DNA of 24,424 nucleotides from JAZQNC01 sp045536155 (GCA_045536155.1 JAZSMZ010000157.1:1-24424), one strand, 5' to 3'; shown: positions 8,493 to 15,866, counted from the first letter of the stretch. Translations and numbers: made by a program. Notes: generated by a model from the sequence alone, not told the origin.

Positions 8493-9497
8493 TTAAAGAA
8501 GGGGGATACCCGCCTCACGGCAGCCGATTATTGTCTCTTCGTCCCAAACAGACGCCTGAACCTCGCCGATATGCGCCTTTTCGAGCATGAACATACAAAG
8601 GCGCGACTGGCCGATACCTCCGCCGATGGTGAGGGGAAGCTCGCCATTGAGCAGCTTTTGATGGAAGGTGAGCGAGCGGCGGTCGTCGCATCCTGCGAGG
8701 GTGAGCTGGCGGTCGAGCGACTCGCTGTCTACTCTTATACCCATCGAGGAAAGCTCAAGAGCGATGCCCAAAAGCTCATCCCATACGAGAATATCGCCGT
8801 TGAGTTCCCAATCGTCGTAGTCGGGTGCGCGTCCGTCGTGGGGAGCGCCCGATCTGAGCTTTTTGCCTATCTGCATGATAAATACCGTGCCGTGCTCACG
8901 AGTGACGGCAGTCTCACGCTGCTTGGGAGTGAGATCGGGGTACATATCCTCGAGCTCCTGCGAGGTGACGAAGAAGACGTTGTCCTCGACGTCGATGCCC
9001 AATACGGGATAGTTGTTTCGTACGTATTCGTTGGTAGCGGCAATGGCACGGACGATCGAACGTACGGTAGCGCGAAGATAATCGGCGGTGCGGTCCTCGG
9101 GACGAATGACTCTCTCCCAGTCCCACTGGTCGGTGTAGATGGAATGAATGTTGTCGGGGTTCTCGTCGCGGCGGATAGCGTTCATGTCAGCGTAAAGACC
9201 CTCACCCGGCTTAAAGCCGTAGTTGCCGAGAGCCATACGCTTCCATTTTGCAAGCGACTGAACGACCTCGGCGTACTTTCCGCTGTGTCCGAGCTCAAAA
9301 TTTACGGGACGCTCAACACCGCTCAAATTATCGTTAAGACCCGTTGAGGGATCGACGAAAAGGGGAGCGGTAACGCGCTTTAAATTGAGTGCGGTGGAAA
9401 GGCGATCCTGAAAATCGCGCTTGATAAGACCGATGGCGGTCTGGGTATCGTATATGGAAAGCTTGGGAGTGTATCCCTTAGGCAATGTAAGCGGCAT
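8493..9497 (-). CDS. asnA: Aspartate-ammonia ligase (asparagine synthetase A)
   Basis: It converts aspartate, ammonia and ATP to asparagine, AMP and pyrophosphate, using free ammonia and not glutamine. The fold is related to class II aminoacyl-tRNA synthetases. The protein has 334 residues from the chosen start, the usual AsnA length. Family segments seen are 'GLNDNLSGVERPVNF', 'GEGLYADMNAIRRDE', 'DQWDWERVI', 'LTPKQRE', and the C-terminal 'GGGIGQSRLCMFML'. I chose the ATG at 9495-9497 (protein begins MPLTLPKGYTPK). A longer reading from a TTG at 9561-9563 would begin almost at the predicted transcription start, leaving no room for a ribosome site. GAAAGG lies 12 bases upstream of the chosen ATG. 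It heads the leftward group asnA-glnN-ftsK; its neighbour GSIII also fixes ammonia. Confidence 0.96.
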   Translation of the reverse strand: MPLTLPKGYTPKLSIYDTQTAIGLIKRDFQDRLSTALNLKRVTAPLFVDPSTGLNDNLSGVERPVNFELGHSGKYAEVVQSLAKWKRMALGNYGFKPGEGLYADMNAIRRDENPDNIHSIYTDQWDWERVIRPEDRTADYLRATVRSIVRAIAATNEYVRNNYPVLGIDVEDNVFFVTSQELEDMYPDLTPKQRETAVTREHGTVFIMQIGKKLRSGAPHDGRAPDYDDWELNGDILVWDELLGIALELSSMGIRVDSESLDRQLTLAGCDDRRSLTFHQKLLNGELPLTIGGGIGQSRLCMFMLEKAHIGEVQASVWDEETIIGCREAGIPLL

Positions 9498-9568
9498 AAT
9501 ATGATGAAACCTTTCGTTGAAATAAGCTGTGTTCTTTACGTATAAATTCAGATGAATAATCAAATTTA

Positions 9569-9597
9569 ATTGTACTACAAAATGCGCCTTTTGTCAA
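9569..9597 (-). promoter_or_regulatory. Sigma-A-type promoter of asnA (leftward)
   Basis: Read on the minus strand, a perfect -35 TTGACA (9597-9592) is followed by a 17-base spacer and a -10 TACAAT (9574-9569). Transcription should begin near 9562, giving a leader of about 65 bases before the asnA ATG. That is too short for a T-box riboswitch, and none was seen. Confidence 0.85.
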
Positions 9598-9674
9598 GGT
9601 TTTGAGCGCGTTTTGCACACTTTGCACCAACGATGATCCCCACTCGGCAATTTGTAAATTTTCCTTTTACTATA

Positions 9675-9703
9675 AAGACAAATCCCAAAAGGCGTGGTAT
9701 AAT
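9675..9703 (+). promoter_or_regulatory. Promoter of the methyltransferase/LRR pair (rightward)
   Basis: An extended -10, TGGTATAAT (9695-9703), has a 17-base spacer from AAGACA (9675-9680), which matches four of six -35 bases. It lies about 40 bases before the ATG at 9745, in the divergent gap with the asnA promoter. The rest of the 247-base gap shows no further structure. Confidence 0.75.
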
Positions 9704-9744
9704 AAAAGAGCAAAATGACTTATTTGCCTTGAAAGGGAAACGCC

Positions 9745-10416
9745 ATGACGTTAAAGCTGTTTTTTGAAGCAATAATCAAGTTTCTTTTCGGAGTATTTCT
9801 TGTGGGACTTTTGATATTTTTGCCCGCCGGCACTCTTGACTATTTCGGCGGACTCGTCCTTATGGGCATACTCTTTATCCCCATGTTTTTTGCGGGCATC
9901 GTGATGATGATTAAAAATCCCGCTTTGCTTCGCAGCCGTCTTGATGCAAAAGAAAAGCAAAAGGAGCAAAGTGCCGTTGTAAAGCTGAGCGGGCTTATGT
10001 TCCTTATCGGATTTATCCTTTCGGGACTCGGTCACCGTTTCGGCTGGTACACACTGCCAAAGTGGGTGACACTTATTGGTGCAGCTCTCTTTTTGGTCGC
10101 TTATATCCTCTACGCCGAAATACTTCGCGAAAACACCTATCTCAGCCGCACGATCGAGGTGCAGGAAGGGCAAAAAGTTGTCGATACCGGGCTCTACTCC
10201 ATCGTCCGTCACCCTATGTACAGCGTCACTCTGCTGCTCTTTTTATCAATGCCGCTCGTGCTCGGATCGATCTATTCATTTATCGTATTCCTTTTCTACC
10301 CCTTCATTATCGCAAAACGAATAAAGCACGAGGAGCTCTTTTTGGAAAATGAGCTTGAAGGGTACATCGAATACAAAGAAAAGGTCAAATACCGCCTTAT
10401 CCCCTTAATCTGGTAA
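9745..10416 (+). CDS. ICMT/PEMT-like integral membrane methyltransferase family protein
   Basis: The 223-residue protein has about five hydrophobic helices: roughly residues 7-28, 33-56, 80-96, 107-126 and 160-190. Its C-terminal half carries the family signature GLYSIVRHPMY (149-159), with the RHP motif seen in isoprenylcysteine carboxyl methyltransferases and phospholipid methyltransferases, where it helps bind S-adenosylmethionine. A paired Glu (E197-E198) and the end 'YKEKVKYRLIPLIW' also fit. The bacterial substrate is unknown; prenylcysteine methylation should not be assumed. The ATG is preceded by AAAGGG, about 8 bases upstream. The gene is 18 bases before the leucine-rich-repeat protein, so the two are probably cotranscribed from the promoter at 9675-9703. 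Confidence 0.82.
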   Translation: MTLKLFFEAIIKFLFGVFLVGLLIFLPAGTLDYFGGLVLMGILFIPMFFAGIVMMIKNPALLRSRLDAKEKQKEQSAVVKLSGLMFLIGFILSGLGHRFGWYTLPKWVTLIGAALFLVAYILYAEILRENTYLSRTIEVQEGQKVVDTGLYSIVRHPMYSVTLLLFLSMPLVLGSIYSFIVFLFYPFIIAKRIKHEELFLENELEGYIEYKEKVKYRLIPLIW

Positions 10417-10434
10417 TGACCGTCGGAGGATCAT

Positions 10435-11187
10435 ATGAAACGCATCGCACTGATTTTTATATCGCTTCTTCTTTTGTCAAATCTCGCTCTGCCCTCATTC
10501 GCTTTTGTTGAAACACACGGCGGAGTAAAGGTCGAGTTTGCCTTTGCAGACGAGGAAAAGACCATCCCGCTCTACGACGAAAATGGCAAGCAGGCACTCA
10601 TCGTTATCGGATACAACGACGAGTTGCCGACGATAAGAATCCCCGAAACGGTCGAGATGTACGACGGCGATCATTACACCGTTATGTACATTGCAAAATA
10701 TGCCTTTTCTCAAAACGAAAATGTGACGAAGGCCATCATTGCAGACACGGTTGTCGAGATCGGACAAAGCGCCTTTGAGGGATGCGACAATCTGATGAAG
10801 GTCATCTTGCCGAAAGGGCTTAAAACGCTGGGTATGAGCACCTTCCGCGACTGCAGGCTGCTGAGAAGCATCAAGCTGCCCGACACCCTTGAAAAGATCG
10901 ACGATTTCTGCTTTGAGGGCTGCACCATGCTCCGAACGCTCAAAATTCCAGCATCGGTAAAGGAAATCGGTCACCATGCATTCAGCAAATCGGAATCGCT
11001 TATACTCGACGTGAGCAAAAACGCGTATGCAGAAAATTACGCCATCGAAAACATGATACGCCACGAGTTTATCGGCTCGCCCGAGCATACCATGCTTATC
11101 GTTATTATAAACACCGCAGTTCTCGGCGCACTTGTCATATCGGCATCGCTTATAATAAAGCGCATTAAAAAGAAAAAGGCAAAATGA
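10435..11187 (+). CDS. BspA-type leucine-rich-repeat surface protein, membrane anchored
   Basis: The 250-residue protein has a signal peptide (1-23, ending SFA-F), so the body is outside the cell. Residues about 86-190 hold four LRR_5 (BspA/TpLRR) repeats of about 23 residues, seen as 'IGQSAFEGCDNL', 'LGMSTFRDCRLL', 'IDDFCFEGCTML' and 'IGHHAFSKSESL'. A transmembrane helix (219-241) and a basic tail (KRIKKKKAK) anchor it with the C-terminus inside. Such repeats usually mediate binding to proteins or host surfaces; no ligand can be named. GGAGGA lies 4 bases before the ATG. It follows the membrane methyltransferase by 18 bases and is closed by a strong terminator. Confidence 0.85.
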   Translation: MKRIALIFISLLLLSNLALPSFAFVETHGGVKVEFAFADEEKTIPLYDENGKQALIVIGYNDELPTIRIPETVEMYDGDHYTVMYIAKYAFSQNENVTKAIIADTVVEIGQSAFEGCDNLMKVILPKGLKTLGMSTFRDCRLLRSIKLPDTLEKIDDFCFEGCTMLRTLKIPASVKEIGHHAFSKSESLILDVSKNAYAENYAIENMIRHEFIGSPEHTMLIVIINTAVLGALVISASLIIKRIKKKKAK

Positions 11188-11195
11188 GCTTCTAA

Positions 11196-11246
11196 GAGGT
11201 TGAAAAATATGCGAAAGCAGCAGTTTTTCGACCTCGTTTTTGTTTT
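11196..11246 (+). terminator. Intrinsic terminator after the LRR gene
   Basis: A 12-bp stem with one G-T wobble pairs 11196-11207 with 11224-11235. The 16-base loop holds a nested TGC-GAAA-GCA mini-hairpin with a GNRA tetraloop. The tract GTTTTTGTTTT follows. It starts 9 bases after the LRR stop. Confidence 0.88.
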
Positions 11247-11284
11247 CTTAATCATTCATTAGTAAATTAAATACAAATTCTGCA

Positions 11285-11313
11285 TTGAATATTTTGCTCT
11301 TTTGCTATATAAT
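11285..11313 (+). promoter_or_regulatory. Promoter of htpG
   Basis: A -35 TTGAAT (11285-11290), a 17-base spacer and a perfect -10 TATAAT (11308-11313) lie about 47 bases before the htpG ATG. No CIRCE element (the HrcA operator inverted repeat) is visible, so the heat control, if any, is not shown here. Confidence 0.8.
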
Positions 11314-11359
11314 ATAGGACACGAATAAAATTAATCAACATGCAAAGGAAAAGACTGTC

Positions 11360-13261
11360 ATGAGTGATCAAATTAAAGAAAAGGGCGGTATATCGGTCGA
11401 AACCGAGCATATTTTCCCTGTAATCAAAAAATGGCTTTATTCCGAAAAGGAGATCTTTTTGCGCGAGATCGTATTAAACGCCTGCGATGCAATCACAAAG
11501 CACCGCCGTCTCGTTTCTCTCGGTCAGATCGAGAGCGAGGGCGAGGATTACAAGATCACCGTTAAGGTGGACAAGGACGAAAAGACGCTCACCGTATCGG
11601 ACAACGGTATCGGTATGAACGGCGAGGAGGTCCGCAAATACATCTGCCAGATGGCTCTTTCGGGCGCGCTCGATTTTATCAACAAATACGAGGGCGAGGG
11701 GGACGGCTCCTCGAACGGCATCATCGGACATTTCGGTCTCGGATTTTACTCCTCCTTTATGGTTAGCGATACCGTTGATCTTATCACAAAGTCGTTCGAC
11801 GGCTCTGACAGCGTCAAGTGGGTATGCACCGACGCAGGCGATTACGAGATCTTCGACGGCGAGAGAAGCGAGCGCGGCACCGACGTTGTTATGCACATAA
11901 CCGAGGGCGAAGAGGAATACCTCGAAGAGGGCAAGATCCGCTCCATTCTCGAGCGCTACTGCTCATTTATGCCCGTCGAGATATACCTCGACATCGTCGG
12001 CAAGGAAGAAGAGCATCACGCACACGACGACGGCTGCGACTGCGACGAATGCAAATGCGAAGAAGGTCACGACCATTCTCCAAAGCCGATAAACGACACC
12101 ACTCCCCTCTGGCTCAAGCAGCCGAGCGAGTGCACCGATGAAGAATACAAGGCATTCTACTCAAAGGTGTTCCACGACTATCGCGAGCCCCTCTTCCAGA
12201 TCCACATCAATGCCGAATATCCCCTCAATTTCAAGGGAATCCTCTATTTCCCCCGTCTTAATGCCGAATACGACAGCTTTGAAGGTCAGGTAAAGCTTTA
12301 CTACAATCAGGTTTTCGTTGCCGTCAACATCAAGGAGGTAATTCCCGAATATATGCTCATGCTCAAGGGCGTGCTTGACTGCCCCGAGCTGCCGCTGAAC
12401 GTATCCCGCTCATACCTGCAGAACAACGGCTACGTTTCAAAGATCTCGTCGCACATCGTTAAAAAGATCTGCGACAAACTCAACGGACTTTTCAATACCG
12501 ACCGCGAGAACTACGAAAAGATGTGGCAGGATATCAAGATCTTCGTTGAATATTCGGCCATGCGCGACAGAAAATTCTACGACCGCGTGAAGAATTCCAT
12601 TCTTCTGCCCCTCTCCGACGGAAGCTACAAGACGGTAGACGAATACCTCGAAAGCGCAAAGGAGACCAACGAGGGTGTCGTTTACTACTCAACCGACAAG
12701 CTTAGTCAGGCGCAGTATATTGCCATGCTGAAAAAGCAGGGCATTAACGTGGTCATCTTTGACAAGCTCATCGAGACCCAGTTCATCAATCTGCTTGAGA
12801 GTGACAAGAACATCAAGTTTGCCCGCGTTGACTCGTCCATCGCCGATTCGCTCAAGGGTGATGGCGAGGAATACAAAAACGACGCTCTTGCCGAGCTGTT
12901 CAAAAAGGTGTCGGGCGAGGAAAAAATGGAGGTCAAGTTCGAAAGCCTCAAGGATGAGAAGGTTCCCGCCGTTCTCACCGTTTCCGAGCAGTCGAGACGT
13001 TTTGAGGACATGATGAAGATGTACCGCATGAGCGGAGGCGAAGACGACGGATCCTTTAAGATGCCCCTTGAGTCCACCCTCATACTCAACTCGTCGAGCT
13101 CGCTTATCCGCAAAATAGGCGACAAGCCCGAATCTGACGAAAGTGCCGCCGCGGCAAAGCAGATCTACCGCCTTGCCCTGCTCAGCCACCGTCAGCTCAC
13201 CGCTGACGAGCTTGAAAGCTTCCTCTACGACAGCTTTGATATGCTCGAAAAGAATTTTTGA
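11360..13261 (+). CDS. htpG: Hsp90-family molecular chaperone HtpG with Cys/His-rich insert
   Basis: This cytoplasmic ATP-dependent chaperone has 633 residues. The N-terminal GHKL ATPase shows 'EIVLNACDA' with N40 and D43, DNGIGM (81-86) and the lid motif GHFGLGFYSSF (123-133). The middle domain contains 'LPLNVSRSYLQ' with the catalytic arginine, and a C-terminal dimerisation domain follows. Between the N and middle domains, where eukaryotic Hsp90 has its charged linker and E. coli HtpG has almost none, residues 219-239 form a Cys/His-rich segment with four Cys (226, 228, 231, 233) and five His (219, 220, 222, 237, 239). AAAGG lies 11 bases before the ATG. The gene stands alone between terminators. 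Confidence 0.95.
   Translation: MSDQIKEKGGISVETEHIFPVIKKWLYSEKEIFLREIVLNACDAITKHRRLVSLGQIESEGEDYKITVKVDKDEKTLTVSDNGIGMNGEEVRKYICQMALSGALDFINKYEGEGDGSSNGIIGHFGLGFYSSFMVSDTVDLITKSFDGSDSVKWVCTDAGDYEIFDGERSERGTDVVMHITEGEEEYLEEGKIRSILERYCSFMPVEIYLDIVGKEEEHHAHDDGCDCDECKCEEGHDHSPKPINDTTPLWLKQPSECTDEEYKAFYSKVFHDYREPLFQIHINAEYPLNFKGILYFPRLNAEYDSFEGQVKLYYNQVFVAVNIKEVIPEYMLMLKGVLDCPELPLNVSRSYLQNNGYVSKISSHIVKKICDKLNGLFNTDRENYEKMWQDIKIFVEYSAMRDRKFYDRVKNSILLPLSDGSYKTVDEYLESAKETNEGVVYYSTDKLSQAQYIAMLKKQGINVVIFDKLIETQFINLLESDKNIKFARVDSSIADSLKGDGEEYKNDALAELFKKVSGEEKMEVKFESLKDEKVPAVLTVSEQSRRFEDMMKMYRMSGGEDDGSFKMPLESTLILNSSSSLIRKIGDKPESDESAAAAKQIYRLALLSHRQLTADELESFLYDSFDMLEKNF
12014..12076 (+). other. Cys/His-rich metal-binding-like insert in HtpG
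   Basis: This stretch encodes residues 219-239 of HtpG, the core being CDCDECKC flanked by HH-H on the left and HDH on the right. Acidic residues surround it. The reading frame and flanking Hsp90 sequence are intact, so it is an in-frame insertion in a linker and not a sequencing artefact. Metal binding is inferred from composition only. Confidence 0.8.
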
Positions 13262-13300
13262 GTGAAATTTGTTAAATGCCCCGCAGCACAAAAAAACAAT

Positions 13301-13337
13301 GAAAGGGGCGATGCGTTTATTCCGCATCGGCCTTTTT
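13301..13337 (+). terminator. Intrinsic terminator after htpG
   Basis: A 7-bp core stem, CGATGCG (13309-13315) with CGCATCG (13323-13329), extends imperfectly through GG/CC and AAA/TTT pairs and ends in TTTTT. It lies about 40 bases after the htpG stop. The upstream part of the gap (13262-13300) holds nothing recognisable. Confidence 0.75.
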
Positions 13338-13391
13338 AATTGCTCAAAACCGCCATATTGCACATTTTTCATCTATACTCGAAAAACACAC

Positions 13392-13420
13392 TTGACAAAC
13401 GGATTTGCAAATGATATAAT
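13392..13420 (+). promoter_or_regulatory. Consensus promoter of the GntR/ABC transporter operon
   Basis: A perfect -35 TTGACA (13392-13397), a 17-base spacer and an extended -10 TGATATAAT (13412-13420) make this the strongest-looking promoter in the window. A promoter this strong would normally need a repressor, and the tandem repeats that overlap its -10 and start site are the obvious site. Confidence 0.92.
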
Positions 13421-13451
13421 ACAGATAATACAGATGGTACAAATAATACAG
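13416..13451 (+). repeat. Four tandem 9-bp repeats, probable operator for the YtrA-type regulator
   Basis: The sequence reads as four head-to-tail 9-base units: ATAATACAG (13416-13424), ATAATACAG (13425-13433), ATGGTACAA (13434-13442) and ATAATACAG (13443-13451). Three are identical and one differs at three positions. They begin inside the -10 box, cover the transcription start and stop one base before the AAAGGGG ribosome site (13453-13458). Regulator binding here would block both polymerase and perhaps the ribosome. The operator role is inferred from position. Confidence 0.7.
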
Positions 13452-13465
13452 AAAGGGGTATATAC

Positions 13466-13822
13466 ATGGCAAATGTTTTTTCTTCGAAGCGAGAGGTATA
13501 TATTGAAATTGCCGAGCGCTACGAGAAATATATCACCCTCGGTGTTATCAAAGCAGGAGAAAAACTCCCTTCGGTCAGAACTGCAGCAAGCGAGCTGCGC
13601 GTAAATCCCAATACAGTTCAGCGCGCATATTCGCTTCTTGAAGAAAAAGGGCTGATACGTTCTATGCCAAAAAAAGGCGCTTTCGTTATATACGATAACG
13701 AAAGAAAAGAGATGAGCGAAACCTTTGATATCCTGGCATCTACATTGTTGAAACTTAAAGAAGAGGGCTTTTCAAAGGACAAGATCATTTCCGTTATAGA
13801 GGAGGTATACAAAAATGATTGA
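13466..13822 (+). CDS. GntR-family transcriptional regulator, YtrA subfamily
   Basis: The 118-residue protein has an N-terminal winged helix-turn-helix, clearest at 'KLPSVRTAASELRVNPNTVQ' (33-52), followed by 'RAYSLLEEKGLI' and the wing. Only about 45 residues follow, in line with the short C-terminal dimerisation part of the YtrA subgroup, which usually represses its own operon containing an ABC transporter. AAAGGGG lies 7 bases before the ATG. Its 3' end overlaps the ABC ATPase gene by 8 bases. It probably binds the tandem repeats directly upstream. The inducer cannot be told from sequence; some relatives respond to cell-wall antibiotics. Confidence 0.9.
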   Translation: MANVFSSKREVYIEIAERYEKYITLGVIKAGEKLPSVRTAASELRVNPNTVQRAYSLLEEKGLIRSMPKKGAFVIYDNERKEMSETFDILASTLLKLKEEGFSKDKIISVIEEVYKND

Positions 13823-14696
13823 GATCAATAGCATGTCGCATTCGCTCGGCAAAAAAAATGTGCTTCGTGACATTAACCTTACGGTATCCGATAATACAAT
13901 ACTCGGCATTGTCGGCATCAACGGTGCAGGCAAATCAACTCTCCTGCGTCTGCTTGCGGGAGTTTATCTTCCCGATGCCGGCAGCATCAAATACGATGGT
14001 AACAGTCCCGCGGACGCAGAGACGAGAAAGGACATCTTTTTTCTTCCCGACGACCCTTATCATACCGCAACTACCACCCCAAATACCCTTTTCAATTTTT
14101 ATAAGTGCTTTTATCCGAGTATTGACCGAGAAACATACGATCGCTTGCTCGGAGAGTATAAGATAGACAAATCCGGCAAACTTCGCAATTTTTCAAAGGG
14201 TATGCGCCGTCAGGTATTCATAGCTCTCGCCCTTGCCATAAAACCGAAATATCTTTTGCTCGACGAATCGTTTGACGGACTTGATCCGCTCTCGAGAAAA
14301 ATATTTAAAGACGCAATTATCTCGCTTGTGGAAGAGGAGAAAACCACCGTACTTATTTCAAGCCACTCTTTGCGTGAACTTGAAGACTTTTGCGACAAAT
14401 TTATCCTTATCGATTCCACCGTGATAAAAAATCAAGGCGATATAGCCGAGCACGTAGGCCGCCTTTGCAAGTTTGAGCTTGCATTTACCGAGCAGGTAAA
14501 CAAAGAGCTCTTTGACGGTCTTCCCATAGTATCACTTAACATAAAAAACAGATTTGTCCAAATCGTCCTTGAGGGGGAGAGTGCCGAGATGAAAGCAAAG
14601 CTATTATCGCTTTCCCCTGTCGTTATGGACGAGATGCCGCTCGACTTTGAAGAAGCCTTTATCCATAACGTCAAAAAGGAGGGAATGCAGATATGA
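13815..14696 (+). CDS. ABC transporter ATP-binding protein
   Basis: The 293-residue cytoplasmic ATPase subunit drives the membrane protein encoded next. Walker A is GINGAGKST (34-42), the signature is FSKGM (126-130), Walker B is YLLLDE (146-151) with the catalytic glutamate E151, and the H-loop is 'SSHS' with H184. The Q-loop glutamine appears replaced by Asp in 'FLPDDP' (76-81), a variant known in YtrB/BcrA-like exporter ATPases. About 80 residues beyond the ATPase core form a subfamily-specific tail. A strong GAGGAGGT site about 8 bases upstream lies inside the regulator gene, which overlaps by 8 bases. The partner permease overlaps by ATGA. Together they form a regulator-ATPase-permease operon; the substrate is unknown. 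Confidence 0.93.
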   Translation: MIEINSMSHSLGKKNVLRDINLTVSDNTILGIVGINGAGKSTLLRLLAGVYLPDAGSIKYDGNSPADAETRKDIFFLPDDPYHTATTTPNTLFNFYKCFYPSIDRETYDRLLGEYKIDKSGKLRNFSKGMRRQVFIALALAIKPKYLLLDESFDGLDPLSRKIFKDAIISLVEEEKTTVLISSHSLRELEDFCDKFILIDSTVIKNQGDIAEHVGRLCKFELAFTEQVNKELFDGLPIVSLNIKNRFVQIVLEGESAEMKAKLLSLSPVVMDEMPLDFEEAFIHNVKKEGMQI

Positions 14697-15739
14697 CTAA
14701 TTTCAAGCAGTATTTCAGATCACCTCTAAAGGCGAATGCAAAGACTATACTCTTCATTATGGCTGCCGTACTCATTTTTACGCTTTTCATCAGCTCGATT
14801 GGTCAAGAGGCAGTTGTGTATGACATCGAAGCAAAAGAATATATCACTGAATACTATTCTATGCTTGACGGTCCGGCTATCTTTTTGTGTATTCTGATAT
14901 TTGTAATTCCCGTAATGGAATTTTCCTTTTTTAAAAAGAGAATCAATCTCGACTGCGCTTATTCTCTCCCCATTTCACGCCGGTCAATGGGAATGGTACA
15001 CTATCTCACCGGTCTTATCACACTGCTTGGCACATTTACCGCATCGTATTTGCTCAATTTTATAATGATTTTGACCCGAGGGGCAGATCATTACAATCTT
15101 TCTCCTATGATAACACACTATTTTTTATGTGTTCTGTACGGGTCTGCATTATATTCGGTACTGGTCTTTGTCTTCAACGAAGCAAATACAAAGGGCGACG
15201 GAATATGGTTTATGATCCTTTACACCTTTGTTTTTGTTTTGATTGTTGATGTTGTTTTGAGCATTGTCTGGAATAATGGTTTGATAGAAGATATTAATTG
15301 GCATCTTTATAATGATATACCATTTGCTTTTACACCATGGGCTCCAATAGTTTGTATAACGGAATATTTTGAACAGTGTGTTGAAAAGGAACACTTTACG
15401 ACTTTTCCATATTTTCATGCAAACATTTATGCAACTATATTCTGGATAGCTCTTGGCATAGCCTCGACAATAGGATTCGTTCTCTCGTTCGGCAAAAGAA
15501 GAATGGAAAAAACCGAGGACATTTCCGATTCCTTCTTTGGATTCAGAACGCTCATTCCCATATGCGCAATATTCGGAATGATATCTTTTTCATCATGCAT
15601 ACCTTATCCTTTGTTCTGGCTTATCATTGAAATTATCGCCATAATCGGATACGCCATCTATCGCCGCAGCCTTCGTTTTAAAAAGAGCGAAATTATTTTC
15701 CTCTGCTCGCTTTTGATCTTTCTCTTATTTAGTATTTAA
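14693..15739 (+). CDS. ABC-2-type transporter permease
   Basis: This 348-residue, very hydrophobic protein has about eight or nine predicted membrane helices, for example around residues 18-36, 58-76, 102-125, 140-162 and 170-195, with the rest in the C-terminal third. It is the membrane partner of the ATPase just upstream, with which it overlaps by four bases (ATGA). AGGAGGG at 14677-14683 lies 9 bases before the ATG. No family-specific motif identifies a substrate. The gene is visibly more AT-rich than the housekeeping genes around it, partly because of its Phe/Ile-rich membrane segments. It ends before a strong terminator at 15788-15819. Confidence 0.85.
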   Translation: MTNFKQYFRSPLKANAKTILFIMAAVLIFTLFISSIGQEAVVYDIEAKEYITEYYSMLDGPAIFLCILIFVIPVMEFSFFKKRINLDCAYSLPISRRSMGMVHYLTGLITLLGTFTASYLLNFIMILTRGADHYNLSPMITHYFLCVLYGSALYSVLVFVFNEANTKGDGIWFMILYTFVFVLIVDVVLSIVWNNGLIEDINWHLYNDIPFAFTPWAPIVCITEYFEQCVEKEHFTTFPYFHANIYATIFWIALGIASTIGFVLSFGKRRMEKTEDISDSFFGFRTLIPICAIFGMISFSSCIPYPLFWLIIEIIAIIGYAIYRRSLRFKKSEIIFLCSLLIFLLFSI

Positions 15740-15787
15740 TGGTGTTGTTATACAATTTTGAACTTTCTCATATCCTTTTGTAATACA

Positions 15788-15819
15788 AAAAATGCGCCGC
15801 ATAAAAACGGCGCATTTTT
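15788..15819. terminator. Intrinsic terminator after the ABC operon
   Basis: A perfect 12-bp stem pairs AAAAATGCGCCG (15788-15799) with its complement (15808-15819) around an 8-base loop. A and T flanks let it work in either direction; here it closes the ABC transporter operon. Confidence 0.92.
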
Positions 15820-15842
15820 CACACCATAATACTCCCGAAAAG

Positions 15843-15866
15843 CAAGTATTTACCCTATCTTACTTG
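15843..15866. repeat. Inverted repeat CAAGTA-N12-TACTTG at the topoisomerase promoter
   Basis: Two perfect 6-base arms (15843-15848 and 15861-15866) are separated by 12 bases. The right arm overlaps the first three bases of the -35 box of the next promoter. The geometry fits a dimeric regulator site, but short arms like these can arise by chance. Confidence 0.35.

Noticed and set aside
9498..9563. Longer asnA reading from a TTG at 9561-9563
   Set aside because: That TTG coincides with the predicted transcription start, and the extra 22 residues do not belong to the AsnA family.
9498..9600. T-box or other riboswitch before asnA
   Set aside because: The leader from the predicted start is only about 65 bases and shows no specifier stem or terminator.
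11247..11359. CIRCE heat-shock operator before htpG
   Set aside because: No TTAGCACTC-type inverted repeat is present; only a sigma-A-type promoter is seen.
14693..15739. Permease considered as an antibiotic-specific exporter such as a bacitracin transporter
   Set aside because: Helix pattern and operon context allow it, but no subfamily-specific motif supports a substrate, so only a general ABC-2 call was kept.
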